A stretch of 64,000 nucleotides of DNA, taken from the NCBI RefSeq assembly GCF_900142875.1, contig NZ_FRCK01000001.1, positions 1 through 64,000 of the forward strand. Direction: 5' to 3'. Both the position numbers and the translations under genes were made by a program. The notes under the pieces are model-generated. The model was not told the DNA's origin. It searched no databases and saw only the letters and a program-made list of their open reading frames with translations. The stretch is from Paracoccus solventivorans. Its GTDB lineage: Bacteria > Pseudomonadota > Alphaproteobacteria > Rhodobacterales > Rhodobacteraceae. Positions 53,622 to 63,404 of the stretch are shown piece after piece. Every line of letters starts with the position of its first letter. Position 1 is the stretch's first letter.

Positions 53622-54608
53622 TCAGACCAGCCCCTCGGCCCGGAACAGCGCCAGCACATCCGCTTCGGGCCGAGCGCCGACGTGAGAGATCACCTCGGCG
53701 GCGGCAATGCAGCCCATGCGGCCGGCGACCGCCAGCGGGCGGCCGGTGGCCAGCCCGTAGATCAGCCCGGCGGCGAACTGGTCGCCGGCGCCGGTAGCAT
53801 CGACCGGGGTGACCGCATGGACCGGCGCGGTCACCCGCTCATCCCCGCGGATCAGGATCGCGTCCTCGCCCGAGCGGGTGCAGATCACCGTGCCGCAATC
53901 GGCGGCGGCCAGCCGCAGCGCCTCGTCCAGATCCGCGACCTGATAGAGCGCAAGCCATTCGTGCACGTTGCCGATCACGTAATCCATCGGCCCGGCGACC
54001 AGCCGGCGGAAATCCTCGCGGTGGCGGTCGACGCAGAACGGGTCGCTCAACGCGATGCCGGCCTGCCCGCCGGCCGCCCGTGCCGCCAGCGCCGCCTTGT
54101 GGAACGCCGCCTTACCCTTGTCCTTGTCGAACAGATAGCCTTCCAGGAACAGCCAGCAGCCTTCGCTGAACAGCGCCTCGTCCACGTCGCTTTCGTCGAG
54201 TTCCGCCGAGATCCCCAGCCAGGTGTTCATCGAACGCTCGCCATCCGGCGTCACGAAGATCACCGAGCGGGAGGTCGGCAGCCCCGCCCCCGCCACCGGC
54301 GGGTTCACGAAATCGCTGCCTTCGGCCACCGTCTGCCGGACATAGGCGCGGCCCAGATCGTCATCGGCGACACGGCCGATGCAGGCGGTGGACAGCCCCA
54401 GCCGCCCCAGCCCGGCCATGGTGTTGGCGACCGAGCCGCCCGGCACCAGCCGCGCCCCCGAGGCCGCCGCGGTCAGCTGGTCCGAGCGGTCACGCTCGAC
54501 CAGTGCCATCACCCCGCGGGCGATGCCCAGCTGCTCAAGCTGCGCGTCGGTGATCGGCGCGATCACGTCCATCACCGCATTGCCGATGCCGATCACCCGA
54601 TATGCCAT
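53622..54608 (-). CDS. PfkB family kinase (adenosine kinase-like)
   Basis: The 328-aa protein has the family motifs GGSVANTMAGLGRLG, the lid-type region and the anion hole/catalytic base PVDATGAGDQFAAGLIYG (Asp). Its N-terminus (YRVIGIGNAVMDVIAPI) is like adenosine and ribokinase-type sugar kinases of alphaproteobacteria. The nucleoside or sugar substrate is not fixed by sequence alone. It is monocistronic, convergent with fadJ. Confidence 0.85.
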   Translation of the reverse strand: MAYRVIGIGNAVMDVIAPITDAQLEQLGIARGVMALVERDRSDQLTAAASGARLVPGGSVANTMAGLGRLGLSTACIGRVADDDLGRAYVRQTVAEGSDFVNPPVAGAGLPTSRSVIFVTPDGERSMNTWLGISAELDESDVDEALFSEGCWLFLEGYLFDKDKGKAAFHKAALAARAAGGQAGIALSDPFCVDRHREDFRRLVAGPMDYVIGNVHEWLALYQVADLDEALRLAAADCGTVICTRSGEDAILIRGDERVTAPVHAVTPVDATGAGDQFAAGLIYGLATGRPLAVAGRMGCIAAAEVISHVGARPEADVLALFRAEGLV

Positions 54609-54675
54609 GGCTGCCCCTCAGATCACTGTCGGCGCGCTTAAACCGCTTGCGGCGGCCAAGGGCAAGCCGCGGAAA

Positions 54676-55401
54676 TCATACCGGATCGGTGGTCTTGGGC
54701 TCATAGGGGCAGAGCTCGCGGATCGGGCAGATCGGGCAGCGCGGGCGGCGGGCCTGGCAGATATAGCGGCCGTGCAGGATCAGCCAGTGATGCGCGTCCT
54801 GCTGGAACTCGGCGGGCACGTTGTCCTCGATCGCGCGCTCGACCTCGGCCTCGGAGCGGCCGGGGGCGATGCGGGTGCGGTTGCCGACGCGGAAGATATG
54901 CGTGTCCACCGCCTGCGCCGGCACCCGCCAGATCGTATTCAGCACCACATTGGCGGTCTTGCGCCCCACCCCGGGCAGGGTCATCAGCGCCGTGCGGGAC
55001 GAGGGCACCTTGCCGTCATAGACCTCGACCAACCGCTGCGACATGGCGATCAGGTTGCGGGCCTTTTGCCGGAACAGGCCGATGGTCTTGATATGCTCGG
55101 TCACGCCCTCGCCCCCCAGCTCCAGCATGGCCTGCGGCGTGGGGGCAGCGTCGAACAGCGCGGGCGTGGCCTTGTTCACGCCCACGTCGGTCGCCTGCGC
55201 CGACAGCGCCACCGCCACCAGCAGGGTGAAGGCGTCGCGATACTGCAGCTCGGTCGTGGGCCGGGGGTTCGCCGCCGCCAGGATCGAGAAGATCGCCACC
55301 TGCTGCCCATAGTCGAGCGGCGGCCCCACCCGCGCCGGCGGCGTCGCGGCAGCGGGGCGGGGCTTGCGGGCGGGCGCCTTGGGCGAAGCTTCTCTGGCCA
55401 T
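54676..55401 (-). CDS. nth: Endonuclease III
   Basis: The 241-aa glycosylase/lyase has the helix-hairpin-helix LPGVGRKTANVVL with the catalytic Lys, the Asp in AVDTHIFRVGNR, and the C-terminal [4Fe-4S] cluster (CQARRPRCPICPIRELC). It removes oxidised pyrimidines. The basic N-terminal tail (KAPARKPRPAAA) precedes the core. Start 55401 lies outside the GC-rich shadow upstream. Confidence 0.95.
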   Translation of the reverse strand: MAREASPKAPARKPRPAAATPPARVGPPLDYGQQVAIFSILAAANPRPTTELQYRDAFTLLVAVALSAQATDVGVNKATPALFDAAPTPQAMLELGGEGVTEHIKTIGLFRQKARNLIAMSQRLVEVYDGKVPSSRTALMTLPGVGRKTANVVLNTIWRVPAQAVDTHIFRVGNRTRIAPGRSEAEVERAIEDNVPAEFQQDAHHWLILHGRYICQARRPRCPICPIRELCPYEPKTTDPV

Positions 55402-55589
55402 GCCCCGGTGATGCCCGCGCCGGCGCCGGGGCGCAAGCCCACGGCGCAATCGAGGATTTGTGACAGGGTTTCAGTGAGTTCCCATGGCGATGGGTCGGAA
55501 CTTCTGCAAGGCTTGCACCGTTCGGCACCGGATGGATCAGGAGGTATGGGACACCCTGCCGCCGGTTGGCTTGTGAAAGGACAGAACAG

Positions 55590-56252
55590 ATGAACCGCCG
55601 AGTTTCCCTTATCGTCGCCGTGCTGGGGGCGACCGCGCTGAGCGCCTGCGCCACCGACCCCTATGGCTACGGCCAGCCGGCCAGCCGCACCCAGACCGGC
55701 GCGCTGACCGGCGCGGCCGCCGGCGCGATCTATGGCGCGGTGCGCGACAAGGACGGCAACGACCGCGGCCGCGACGTCGCGCGGGGTGCGATCCTGGGCG
55801 GGCTCGCCGGCGCAGGCGTGGGCGCAGTACTGGATGCGCAGGCGCGGTCGCTGCAAAGCCAGATGACCACCCCCGGCGTGCGGGTGACCAACACCGGGCA
55901 GACCGTGAACGTGACCCTGCCGGAAAGCGTGCTGTTCGGCTTTGACAGCGCGGCGATTTCGGGCCCGGCGCAAAACGACCTCTATGCGGTGGCGCGCAAC
56001 CTGCAGCAATATCCGAACTCGACCATCCAGGTGATCGGTCACACCGATTCGACCGGCACTGCCGCCTATAACGTCGACCTGTCGCAGCGCCGGGCCCGTT
56101 CGGTGGCCAATGTGCTGACCGCGGGCGGGGTCTCGTCCAACCGCATCGCCATCGCCGGCATGGGGATGAGCCAGCCCATCGCCTCGAACGACACCGCCGC
56201 GGGGCGCGCGCAGAACCGCCGGGTCGAGATCATCATCCGCCCCACCCGCTGA
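55590..56252 (+). CDS. OmpA-family lipoprotein with glycine-zipper domain
   Basis: The 220-aa protein has a lipoprotein signal (VSLIVAVLGATALSAC), a Gly-rich zipper (ALTGAAAGAIYGAV, GAILGGLAGAGVGAVLD) and a C-terminal OmpA/Pal peptidoglycan-binding domain. That domain has VLFGFDSAAISGPA and HTDSTGTAAYNVDLSQRRA. It anchors the outer membrane to the cell wall. It ends at a strong terminator. Confidence 0.9.
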   Translation: MNRRVSLIVAVLGATALSACATDPYGYGQPASRTQTGALTGAAAGAIYGAVRDKDGNDRGRDVARGAILGGLAGAGVGAVLDAQARSLQSQMTTPGVRVTNTGQTVNVTLPESVLFGFDSAAISGPAQNDLYAVARNLQQYPNSTIQVIGHTDSTGTAAYNVDLSQRRARSVANVLTAGGVSSNRIAIAGMGMSQPIASNDTAAGRAQNRRVEIIIRPTR

Positions 56253-56270
56253 CAGCAGAGCATGAAAAGG

Positions 56271-56302
56271 AAATCCCCGGTGTCGCCACCGGGGATTTTT
56301 CA
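56271..56302 (+). terminator. Rho-independent terminator after the OmpA-like gene
   Basis: AAATCCCCGGTG, loop TCG, CCACCGGGGATTT and TTC form a long stem with a T-tail, 19 nt past the stop. It separates this gene from the oppositely transcribed Fo operon. Confidence 0.85.
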
Positions 56303-56331
56303 TTCGGCTGTCGGATGTCCGGCCAGCGGGC

Positions 56332-56892
56332 TCAGTTCAGATGCCGGGCCACGTCGTCAATGGCGCGGTCGATCCCGGCGCTGCGCGCGCCTGCATCCAT
56401 CTGCGCGCCCAGCAGCTCGGTCGCGGCGGACATGGCCACCTGCACGGCGCGGTCGCGGACGGCGCGGACGGCATCGCCCTCGGCCGCGGCGATCTGGTCC
56501 TGCGCGGCGGCCAGCCGGCGCTCGATCGACTTCTGCAGGTCGAGCTTGGCCTTTTCCGCCTGGGCCATGGCCTCGCGCCTTGCGTTGGCGACGATCTCGT
56601 CGGCCTGGCTGCGGACCTCGCGCTGCCGGCGCTCATAGCTGGCATAGATGTCCTGGGCTTCGTCGCGCAGGCGGCGGGCCTCGGCGATGTCGGCCTTGAT
56701 CGCCTCGGCGCGCTTGTCCAGCAGCTTGCCGATCGCCGCGGGGATGCGGAAATACAGCAGGATGCCGATGAACCCCAGGAAGGCCAGGGTGACGATGAAG
56801 TCGGTGTTGCGCAGCGAGAAGAACGGACCCGAGGCGGCCAGCGCCGGCGATGCGGCCAGCACGGCGGCGACGGCGGTCAGACGGGCGATCAT
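56332..56892 (-). CDS. atpF: ATP synthase Fo subunit b
   Basis: The 186-aa subunit has one membrane helix ([19 protein letters not shown]) and a long charged coiled coil ([40 protein letters not shown]). It is one of the two stalk proteins that tie Fo to F1. It is the last gene of the Fo operon and overlaps b' by 4 nt. A signal-like N-terminus ([14 protein letters not shown]) is typical of the alphaproteobacterial protein. Confidence 0.95.
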   Translation of the reverse strand: MIARLTAVAAVLAASPALAASGPFFSLRNTDFIVTLAFLGFIGILLYFRIPAAIGKLLDKRAEAIKADIAEARRLRDEAQDIYASYERRQREVRSQADEIVANARREAMAQAEKAKLDLQKSIERRLAAAQDQIAAAEGDAVRAVRDRAVQVAMSAATELLGAQMDAGARSAGIDRAIDDVARHLN

Positions 56893-57536
56893 TGCACGGC
56901 TCCCTTGATGCGGCTGTCCACGGCGGCGTCGACGGCCGCGGTGTCCGGCCGGCCGCCGAAGGTCGAGACCAGCTCGGCCGCGACCTCGCGGGCGACGTTG
57001 CGGGCGTCGGTGGCGGCGGATTCGCGGATCTCGGCGATGCGGCGTTCCGATTCGGCGGCGCGGGCGGCGATCTCGGCGTCGGCCTTGGCGATGGCGACCT
57101 TCAGCTCGGCGTCGATCTCGGCCTTGTTGGCGGCGACGATCTTGCCGGCCTCGGCCCGGGCTTCGGCCAGGGCGCGGTCATAGGCGGCCTCGGCCTCGCG
57201 GGCCTTGCGCTTGAAGTCCTCGGCTGCGGCCAGGTCGGCGGTCATCAGCCCCTGCCGGTCGCCCAGAATGCGGCCGATCCGGGGCAGAGCGACCCGCGAC
57301 AGGATCAGGTAGATGGCGGCCAGCGCCACCACCAGCCAGAAGATCTGGTTGCCGAAGGTCGAGAAATCGAGCTGCGGCATTCCCACCGCAGAGCCGGCCG
57401 CATCCGCGGCGGCATGGCCGGCGGCAACGACCGTTTCGGTTTCCGCCACGACCACGCCAGCGGCCGGGTCGGCGGGTACCACGATGATGGTCTGATCGAC
57501 CGCGGCTGGGGCGGTCTGCTGCAAAAGGCTGAACAT
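56889..57536 (-). CDS. atpG: ATP synthase Fo subunit b'
   Basis: The 215-aa subunit has an N-terminal Ala/Val-rich region of about 55 residues, then the membrane helix [21 protein letters not shown] and a coiled coil ([20 protein letters not shown]). With b it forms the peripheral stalk. The b-prime gene is characteristic of photosynthetic and related alphaproteobacteria and cyanobacteria. The N-terminal region is longer than in typical b' proteins. (Also called atpF'.). Confidence 0.9.
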   Translation of the reverse strand: MFSLLQQTAPAAVDQTIIVVPADPAAGVVVAETETVVAAGHAAADAAGSAVGMPQLDFSTFGNQIFWLVVALAAIYLILSRVALPRIGRILGDRQGLMTADLAAAEDFKRKAREAEAAYDRALAEARAEAGKIVAANKAEIDAELKVAIAKADAEIAARAAESERRIAEIRESAATDARNVAREVAAELVSTFGGRPDTAAVDAAVDSRIKGAVQ

Positions 57537-57613
57537 ATCCTATCCCTGGCCTGCGGTTGGCAATCGGGCGGGGCGCGAAGGGCCCCACCCAAAAGCAAGG
57601 AGTGGCGTCGGGA

Positions 57614-57856
57614 TCAGGCCGCGAACAGCAGCAGCAGCGCGACGAGGAACGAGAAGATGCCCAGAGCTTCGGCAAAGGCCATGCCGATGAACAGCATCGC
57701 GGTCTGCGACGCGGCGGCCGAGGGGTTGCGCAGCGCGCCCGACAGGTAGTTGCCGGCGACGTTGCCCACCCCCATGGCGGCGCCCGCCATGCCGATGCAG
57801 GCCAGACCGGCACCCAGATACTTGCCCAGCTCGGCGTAGGTCGCGACGTTTTCCAT
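57614..57856 (-). CDS. atpE: ATP synthase Fo subunit c
   Basis: The 80-aa proteolipid has two membrane helices with the Gly-rich first ([20 protein letters not shown]), a polar loop (RNPS) and the proton-carrying Glu in [20 protein letters not shown]. It forms the rotating c ring. Confidence 0.95.
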   Translation of the reverse strand: MENVATYAELGKYLGAGLACIGMAGAAMGVGNVAGNYLSGALRNPSAAASQTAMLFIGMAFAEALGIFSFLVALLLLFAA

Positions 57857-57906
57857 GATATGCTCCTTGAGGCTTGGAAACGGTGGAAATTCTGGTCCTG
57901 CCGGCG

Positions 57907-58653
57907 TCAGTGGGCCGGGTGCAGCGCGTCTTTCAGGTACACGCAGGTCAGGATGGTGAAGACATAGGCCTGGATCACGGCGACCATGATCTCGAACGCG
58001 AACATGCCGATGATGGCCAGGATCGAGACCGGCGCGATCACCGTGATGGCGGCAAAGGCGGCGAACACCTTGATCACAGCGTGGCCGGCCAGCAGGTTGC
58101 CGGCAAGACGGATGGAGTGGCTGACGGGGCGGACGAAGTAGGAAATCACCTCGATCACGGCCAGCACCGGCCGCAGCGCCAGCGGCGCCGAATGCACCCA
58201 GAACAGCCCCAGGAAATGCGCGCCGTTACGGACAAAGCCCAGGATGGTGACGCCCAGGAACACCAGCAGCGCCAGCACGCCGGTCACGGCGATATGCGAG
58301 GTGGTGGTAAAGGACTTGGGCAGCAGCCCCAGCATGTTCGCGAACAGGATGAAGCAGAACAGCGTGAAGATATAGGGGAAGTAGCGCAGCCCCTCTTTCC
58401 CCGACACGTCCTCGATCATCTTGTGGACCATGCCGTAGGTCAGTTCCGCCATCGACTGGATGCGCGACGGGATCAGTGCCCGCCCCGAGGTGCCCACCAC
58501 GAACAGCAGCCACACCGCCAGCACCGCCAGCGCCAGCCACAGCGTCACGTTGGTGGGGGTGTACCAGTGGACCGGACCGTCGCCGAAAAGCGGACGGACG
58601 ATGAACTGGTCCATCGGGTGGAACACCAGGCCCGTGCTGTCTTCTGTCGCCAC
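57907..58653 (-). CDS. atpB: ATP synthase Fo subunit a
   Basis: The 248-aa subunit carries the essential Arg in [20 protein letters not shown], next to the c ring, and several membrane helices ([41 protein letters not shown]). It begins with GTG at 58653, preceded by GAGAGGGA, directly after atpI. It forms the proton half-channels. Confidence 0.95.
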   Translation of the reverse strand: MATEDSTGLVFHPMDQFIVRPLFGDGPVHWYTPTNVTLWLALAVLAVWLLFVVGTSGRALIPSRIQSMAELTYGMVHKMIEDVSGKEGLRYFPYIFTLFCFILFANMLGLLPKSFTTTSHIAVTGVLALLVFLGVTILGFVRNGAHFLGLFWVHSAPLALRPVLAVIEVISYFVRPVSHSIRLAGNLLAGHAVIKVFAAFAAITVIAPVSILAIIGMFAFEIMVAVIQAYVFTILTCVYLKDALHPAH

Positions 58654-58655
58654 GA

Positions 58656-59021
58656 TCAGTCCCTCTCGTCCTTTGCCGGATCGTCGCCCGGTTTGGCCTG
58701 CACCGGCGGGCCGCCCATCTCGGCGGCTGTCCGCAACATCGTCTTTATGCCGGCCGCGAAGCCGAGGAAGATGAACAGCACCATCAGCACCGGAGTGGTG
58801 CCCAGGGCGAGGTCCAGCCCGTAGCCGATGCCAAATCCGACGCCCAGCCCCGCCACCAGCTCGATCACCATCCTCCACGCCTGGTTGGCGTGGGCGAATT
58901 TGTCCATGCCGGGCGGAGCAAGCCTGTCATCGCGCCCGGCCTTGGCCAGGCGTTCCTCCAGCGCCCGCAGCCTTTCGGCGTCACGGGCCTGCTGGCCGCT
59001 GTCGTCGCCGTCCTGCTGCAT
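58656..59021 (-). CDS. atpI: ATP synthase assembly protein AtpI
   Basis: The 121-aa protein has two membrane helices ([40 protein letters not shown]) after an acidic N-terminus. AtpI helps assemble the c ring. It starts the Fo operon, 2 nt before the GTG of atpB. The 201-nt gap upstream separates it from the ArsR gene and should hold the operon promoter. Confidence 0.9.
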   Translation of the reverse strand: MQQDGDDSGQQARDAERLRALEERLAKAGRDDRLAPPGMDKFAHANQAWRMVIELVAGLGVGFGIGYGLDLALGTTPVLMVLFIFLGFAAGIKTMLRTAAEMGGPPVQAKPGDDPAKDERD

Positions 59022-59252
59022 GTTCCGCCCTCATGCGTTGCGGTGCTGATAGGCACTGGCCGCGGCTGAGTCAACCGTGGCAATCCGGCGGACAGCGCCT
59101 TGATAATGCTGAGTTTACCGCTAACCGTGCCCGTCTCCGGGGACGGATTTCGGGGCGCATGGGGCTGCGGGCTTATTCAACCTGCCGGTTGAACATTGCC
59201 CTGAGGCCTGCGATTCAGGGCCATGTCCCCTGCCCTCTTTCCCCAAGGTCCC

Positions 59253-59618
59253 ATGCCCGCCGACCGCGATCTCGATCGGATCTTCGCCGCGCTTGCCGAC
59301 CCGACGCGGCGGGCGATCCTGTCGATGCTGCTGGAAGACGACATGGCGGTGACCGACGTGGCCGCGCCCTTCGGGATCAGCCTGGCGGCGATCTCGAAGC
59401 ATCTGGCGACGCTGGCGGGGGCGGGGCTGATCCGGCAGGAACGCCGCGGGCGGATCATCTGGTGCAAGCTCGACCCCGAGGGGATGCGCGCCGCCGCCGT
59501 GTGGATGCGCAGCTTCGGGCAGGTCGACCCGCTGGATCTGGACGATTTCGAGCGGTTCCTGGCCGCCGAGCTGGGGCTGGCCGCAGAGACCGAGGGGGTG
59601 GCCGAGGCCCCGGAATGA
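59253..59618 (+). CDS. ArsR family transcriptional regulator
   Basis: The 121-aa protein has the ArsR winged helix: RIFAALADPTRRAILSMLL, then TDVAAPFGISLAAISKHLATLAGAGLI, then RRGRIIWCKLDPEGM. No Cys-rich metal site is visible, so it may sense a small molecule. Start 59253 follows an AAGG site; 59223 is an alternative. It is divergent from atpI. Confidence 0.85.
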   Translation: MPADRDLDRIFAALADPTRRAILSMLLEDDMAVTDVAAPFGISLAAISKHLATLAGAGLIRQERRGRIIWCKLDPEGMRAAAVWMRSFGQVDPLDLDDFERFLAAELGLAAETEGVAEAPE

Positions 59619-59692
59619 AAAAGGGCCGGTCTCCCGGCCCCGGTTTCATCCGTTCGTCCGGGCGTCAGGCCCGGATCATGTCGGCTGCAGCC

Positions 59693-59881
59693 TCAGGCAG
59701 CCGCGTCATAGGCGGTTTCGGCCGCGCCCACCGGCTGTTCGACATCGTGATAGGCGTACATCTGGTCCAGCACCGCCAGCGCGCGCCGGTTCGGCAGCCG
59801 CTGCACCGGGCGGGTCACGAAATCCAGGTCCGCCATCAGCCCTTGCGGACGTTCAGCCTGCGACAGTTCTTTGCGAGTCAT
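59693..59881 (-). CDS. Small hypothetical protein
   Basis: The 62-aa protein (MTRKELSQAERPQGLMADLD...) has a basic N-terminus and an acidic tail. It starts at an ATG with an AAGGTGATGG site. The segment RRALAVLDQMYAYHDVE looks helical. I do not recognise a family. It is on the opposite strand to the ArsR gene, and its open frame is clean. Confidence 0.5.
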   Translation of the reverse strand: MTRKELSQAERPQGLMADLDFVTRPVQRLPNRRALAVLDQMYAYHDVEQPVGAAETAYDAAA

Positions 59882-60013
59882 TTTCCATCACCTTGAGAAG
59901 GATGAGTGTCCTCCCGACCCGATATCTAATGCCGCAGCGCAGCATCCGCCATGGGGGTGACGCCGGGTCACTGCGGTCAAATTCGCGTAAAATGCCCTTG
60001 TTTGCCGACGAAA

Positions 60014-60075
60014 CAGGCCGCCCGTGGGGCGGCCTGCGTCACTGTGGCACAGTCGTGATCACAAATTGCGATCAC
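60014..60075 (-). terminator. Hairpins at the end of sdhB
   Basis: CAGGCCGCC and GGCGGCCTG (60014-60022, 60028-60036) form a stem with a short T-run on the minus strand. A second inverted repeat, GTGATC-N9-GATCAC (60055-60075), covers the sdhB stop codon. The first is a plausible terminator of the sdh transcript; the second may be a binding site or a stabilising 3' structure. Confidence 0.45.
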
Positions 60076-60851
60076 ACCATCCGGTCGACCATCAGATGCT
60101 TGATCTCGGCGATGGCCTTGGCGGGGTTCAGACCCTTGGGGCAGGTGTTGGTGCAGTTCATGATCGCGTGGCAGCGATAGACCTTGAACGGGTCCTCGAG
60201 CTCGTCCAGCCGCTCGCCGGTGGCCTCGTCGCGCGAATCGACGATCCAGCGATAGGCGTGCAGCAGGGCCGCCGGCCCCATGTAGCGGTCGGCGTTCCAC
60301 CAGTAGGACGGGCAGGCGGTCGAGCAGCAGGCGCAGAGGATGCACTCATAGAGCCCGTCCAGCTTCTTGCGGTCCTCGATCGACTGGCGCCATTCCTCGT
60401 TCGGGGTCGGCGTCTCGGTGATCAGATAGGGGTGCACCGCGGCGTGCTGGGCGTAGAAATGCGTCAGGTCCGGGATCAGGTCCTTGACCACCGGCATATG
60501 CGGCAGCGGATAGATGTTTACGTCGCCCGACACCTCGTCCATGCCGTAGATGCAGGCCAGGTGGTTGCCGCCGTCGATGTTCATCGCGCAGGACCCGCAG
60601 ATCCCCTCGCGGCACGAGCGGCGGAAGGTCAGCGTCGGGTCGATTTCGGTCTTGATCTTGATCAGCGCGTCCAGGACCATCGGGCCGCATTTGGCCTCGT
60701 CGATCCAATAGGTGTCCAGCCGCGGGTTCTCGCCGGTGTCGGGGTCCCAGCGATAGATGTTGAACCGGCGCAGCTTGGTGGCACCCTGCGGCTTCGGCCA
60801 GGTCTTGCCGACCCGGATACGGCTGTTCTGAGGAAGGGTAAGCTGGACCAT
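60072..60851 (-). CDS. sdhB: Succinate dehydrogenase iron-sulfur subunit
   Basis: The 259-aa subunit carries three clusters: [2Fe-2S] ([21 protein letters not shown]), [4Fe-4S] ([15 protein letters not shown]) and [3Fe-4S] ([17 protein letters not shown]). It passes electrons from the flavoprotein to the quinone site of complex II. It is transcribed with sdhA, from which it is separated by about 2.5 kb holding three genes. Confidence 0.95.
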   Translation of the reverse strand: MVQLTLPQNSRIRVGKTWPKPQGATKLRRFNIYRWDPDTGENPRLDTYWIDEAKCGPMVLDALIKIKTEIDPTLTFRRSCREGICGSCAMNIDGGNHLACIYGMDEVSGDVNIYPLPHMPVVKDLIPDLTHFYAQHAAVHPYLITETPTPNEEWRQSIEDRKKLDGLYECILCACCSTACPSYWWNADRYMGPAALLHAYRWIVDSRDEATGERLDELEDPFKVYRCHAIMNCTNTCPKGLNPAKAIAEIKHLMVDRMV

Positions 60852-60894
60852 CTGGCTATCCTTTCGGGGCGTCAGCCCTCAACTTGGCTGGATC

Positions 60895-62592
60895 TCAACG
60901 CGGATCGGTGAATGCGGCGGCGAACCGCGTCAGGTATGCGGGGGGCAGCGCGCGCGGGGTCACCGTGAACCGCGCCATCCGCCCGGCCATGGAGTCGACC
61001 GGCACCAGCTCCTCGATCCAGTGATACGACTCGCGGTCGATGTAATCGTCGAACAGCACCGTCACCGGCCGGGTGCAGCGGATCATGGTGGTCAGGAAAC
61101 AGGCGACACGGAAGCGCCCGTCGATCAGCACCACGTCGGGGTGGCGGAAGCGCGGGTGGTCCCAGATCTCGGTGGCGTACAGCGGATAGCGCCGGAACCC
61201 GCTGCGGTCGGCGGGCTGGCCCCAGGCTTTCGTCGGACCGATGTCGGCATGGTGGACCAGGAAGCGCTCGTCCGCAAACCGCGCCGACAGCGCCGCGCCG
61301 ATGTCGGCGGCCCATTGCGCATCGCTTTCCACGCTGGCCACGAACCCCACGCCCGCCTCCAGCGCCAGAAAGGTCGAGCCGCCGCTGCCGTATTCCAGCA
61401 CCACCCGAGCGCCCGCGCAGGCTGCGCGCAGGGCTGCGGCGGCGTCCTCGGGCAGGGTCAGCTTGAAGCTGGTTTCTGCGCCAGCGACAGGGGGCCTTGT
61501 TTCCGGATAGGCTGCGGGCCGGGCTTTTGCCGGCCGTGCCGGCAGGGTGCGCAATTCGGCCAGCTTTTCGGCCGGTAGCCGGGCGATTTCAGCCCGCACT
61601 TTGTCCATGGCTTGATCGTAAGCCTGCCTGACCGCGGGAATTGCCAGCATCCGGTCCATTTCGCGCCCGGTCTGAGCCTCCCAGCGCAGGATGCTGCGAT
61701 CCTCGCATTCGTTGCGGTTGTATTCATGATAGGTCTCGGCAGTGTGCCGCGTATTGGCCTCTCCTTCAGAGTGACCTTCGTATCCGCGCCCGCGCATCCG
61801 CTTCAGCAGATAATGTTCGGCGGTCCTGATACTGTAATGATTGATTTGAGCAATGGAGTAACCATGCTCGGATTCGTCAATCCGCCGCGTTTTTGCGAAA
61901 TCCCGGCCCGAGAGCCAGCGATTGTTGATTTCGGAATTACTCAACACCGCCCCTGACCCGGTCATGACCGAATCGTTTCTCAGACCGGAATCGCCCGTAA
62001 GCAATGGGCGATTTATGCCGCGAATGGAAAGCCCGACAATCCCGTTTCCCTTTCGGAAGAAAGACTTTACCTCACGATTATGGGGAAAGTCATCTGCGGA
62101 TGCCAGGATGAAGCTTTCCGTCAGATGACGGCCTTGAAACGTCTTGTTCCCCCCGTCACCGAAAATGCGCCAAGGGACAAGAATGCAGACGCGACGGCCA
62201 ATCTCGTCAATCAGCGCTTCCAGCCGGCCATTGCCACATTTTACGTTCAAAAACTCGTCCGCATCCAGCCAACTCGCCCAAGCCCCGTCGGGGATCAGCT
62301 GTCGCTCGTTCGCCAGCTTGGCGGCATTTCGCTGCGGGCCGACCCCCTCTGGCGGATCATGAGGGACAAATACGATTTCCCCCGCCTCGGCCAATGCAGC
62401 CAGCAATTCATCTGTTCCATCCGTCGAGGGATTGGCCGCGACGATGATATTCTCGAACCCGATCACCTTGTGATAGGCGATCCATTCGATCAGGAAAGGC
62501 GCCTCGTTCCGAACGGCCGTGAACAGATAAGTGCCCGGGACCGCGACGGGGCGATCCTTTTCGGCCGCCACGGGTGCCTGCCCGTCCTTCAT
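60895..62592 (-). CDS. GT2 glycosyltransferase - methyltransferase-like fusion
   Basis: The 565-aa protein has an N-terminal GT2 domain (FTAVRNEAPFLIEWIAYHKV; WASWLDADEFLNVKC; later GEANTRHTAETYHEY), paralogous to the 31183 gene. After a Pro/Ala linker near residue 375 it continues with RVVLEYGSGGSTFLALEAGV and FDDYIDRESYHWIEEL, a class I SAM-binding-type fold. Parts of the GT2 coding DNA (about 61600-62500) are lower in GC than the flanks. It lies inside the sdh gene cluster. A polysaccharide-modifying role is possible. Confidence 0.75.
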   Translation of the reverse strand: MKDGQAPVAAEKDRPVAVPGTYLFTAVRNEAPFLIEWIAYHKVIGFENIIVAANPSTDGTDELLAALAEAGEIVFVPHDPPEGVGPQRNAAKLANERQLIPDGAWASWLDADEFLNVKCGNGRLEALIDEIGRRVCILVPWRIFGDGGNKTFQGRHLTESFILASADDFPHNREVKSFFRKGNGIVGLSIRGINRPLLTGDSGLRNDSVMTGSGAVLSNSEINNRWLSGRDFAKTRRIDESEHGYSIAQINHYSIRTAEHYLLKRMRGRGYEGHSEGEANTRHTAETYHEYNRNECEDRSILRWEAQTGREMDRMLAIPAVRQAYDQAMDKVRAEIARLPAEKLAELRTLPARPAKARPAAYPETRPPVAGAETSFKLTLPEDAAAALRAACAGARVVLEYGSGGSTFLALEAGVGFVASVESDAQWAADIGAALSARFADERFLVHHADIGPTKAWGQPADRSGFRRYPLYATEIWDHPRFRHPDVVLIDGRFRVACFLTTMIRCTRPVTVLFDDYIDRESYHWIEELVPVDSMAGRMARFTVTPRALPPAYLTRFAAAFTDPR

Positions 62593-62724
62593 CGGCAGTC
62601 TCCGCACACCGGCAAAAGCCCGTGGCACATTGCACCGGCCACAACCCGCGCGGACAGCTTGGCGCCAACGGCGACGGGCGCGCGATCCATTGCGCCGGAT
62701 GTGAAAACGCCGGGCGGCATCACC

Positions 62725-63057
62725 TCAGCCCCTCCAGCCCGGCTGCTCGTACAGCGGGCGGGTCGGCATCTGGCCCGAGCGTTGCTTCACGCACTGGGCG
62801 AAGGCATCGGCGGGGTCTCGACGCATCAGCTGATCCATCGGCATCGAAACGCTGACACCGACGCCCGAATGGCTCCAGTGCCTGCCGCCGCCCACGCCCA
62901 CCGCGACATTGCCGCGGGGGCCTGAAATGGCATCATACGCAGCCGCAAGGCAGATCCTTTCGGCCTGCTCGACGGTAACGGGCTGCTGCGCGCAGCCCGC
63001 CACCGCCGCCGCGCCCAGCAGCGCCAGCGCCGCCAGGGGATGCGCGCGCGCGCTCAT
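62725..63057 (-). CDS. Small lipoprotein
   Basis: The 110-aa protein has a lipoprotein signal (LAALALLGAAAVAGC), followed by a charged segment and HWSHSGVGVSVSMPMDQLMR. Two further Cys (RICLAAAY and FAQCVKQ) could form a disulfide. It starts at 63057 on the stop codon of the upstream gene. Function unknown. Confidence 0.7.
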   Translation of the reverse strand: MSARAHPLAALALLGAAAVAGCAQQPVTVEQAERICLAAAYDAISGPRGNVAVGVGGGRHWSHSGVGVSVSMPMDQLMRRDPADAFAQCVKQRSGQMPTRPLYEQPGWRG

Positions 63058-63404
63058 CAGGCGACGGCCGCGCGCTGGATGCATTGCGCGGTCGCGGGCC
63101 GCGACACGATCGCGGCGACCGCACCGGCGGCACCCGACTGGCCCTGCAGCGACGCGATGTCGGCCAGCTCGGCCATGGTGGCGTTCTGCATCACGCAGTC
63201 GGTCAGCGGCGCGACGTTGCGGCCGGGCAGCCGGCGCGCCATTTCAGAGCTGACCACCTGCCGCGCCACCGCGTTGCTGGGCTGGGCCGGGGCCGTCACG
63301 ACCGGCGCCGTCGGCGTGGTCACCATCGGCCCGGTCGGCGGAACCGCCACGCAGCCAGCCAGAACGGCGGCCGCGGCCAGGGCGGGAAGAATGGAAATGC
63401 GCAT
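63057..63404 (-). CDS. Small lipoprotein in the sdh cluster
   Basis: The 115-aa protein begins [18 protein letters not shown] (lipobox), followed by a Pro/Thr/Val linker and a helical C-terminus with two Cys (PLTDCVMQNATMAELADI, ATAQCIQRA). It overlaps the sdhA stop and the next lipoprotein start. It is co-encoded with complex II genes but has no known role in them. Confidence 0.7.
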   Translation of the reverse strand: MRISILPALAAAAVLAGCVAVPPTGPMVTTPTAPVVTAPAQPSNAVARQVVSSEMARRLPGRNVAPLTDCVMQNATMAELADIASLQGQSGAAGAVAAIVSRPATAQCIQRAAVA

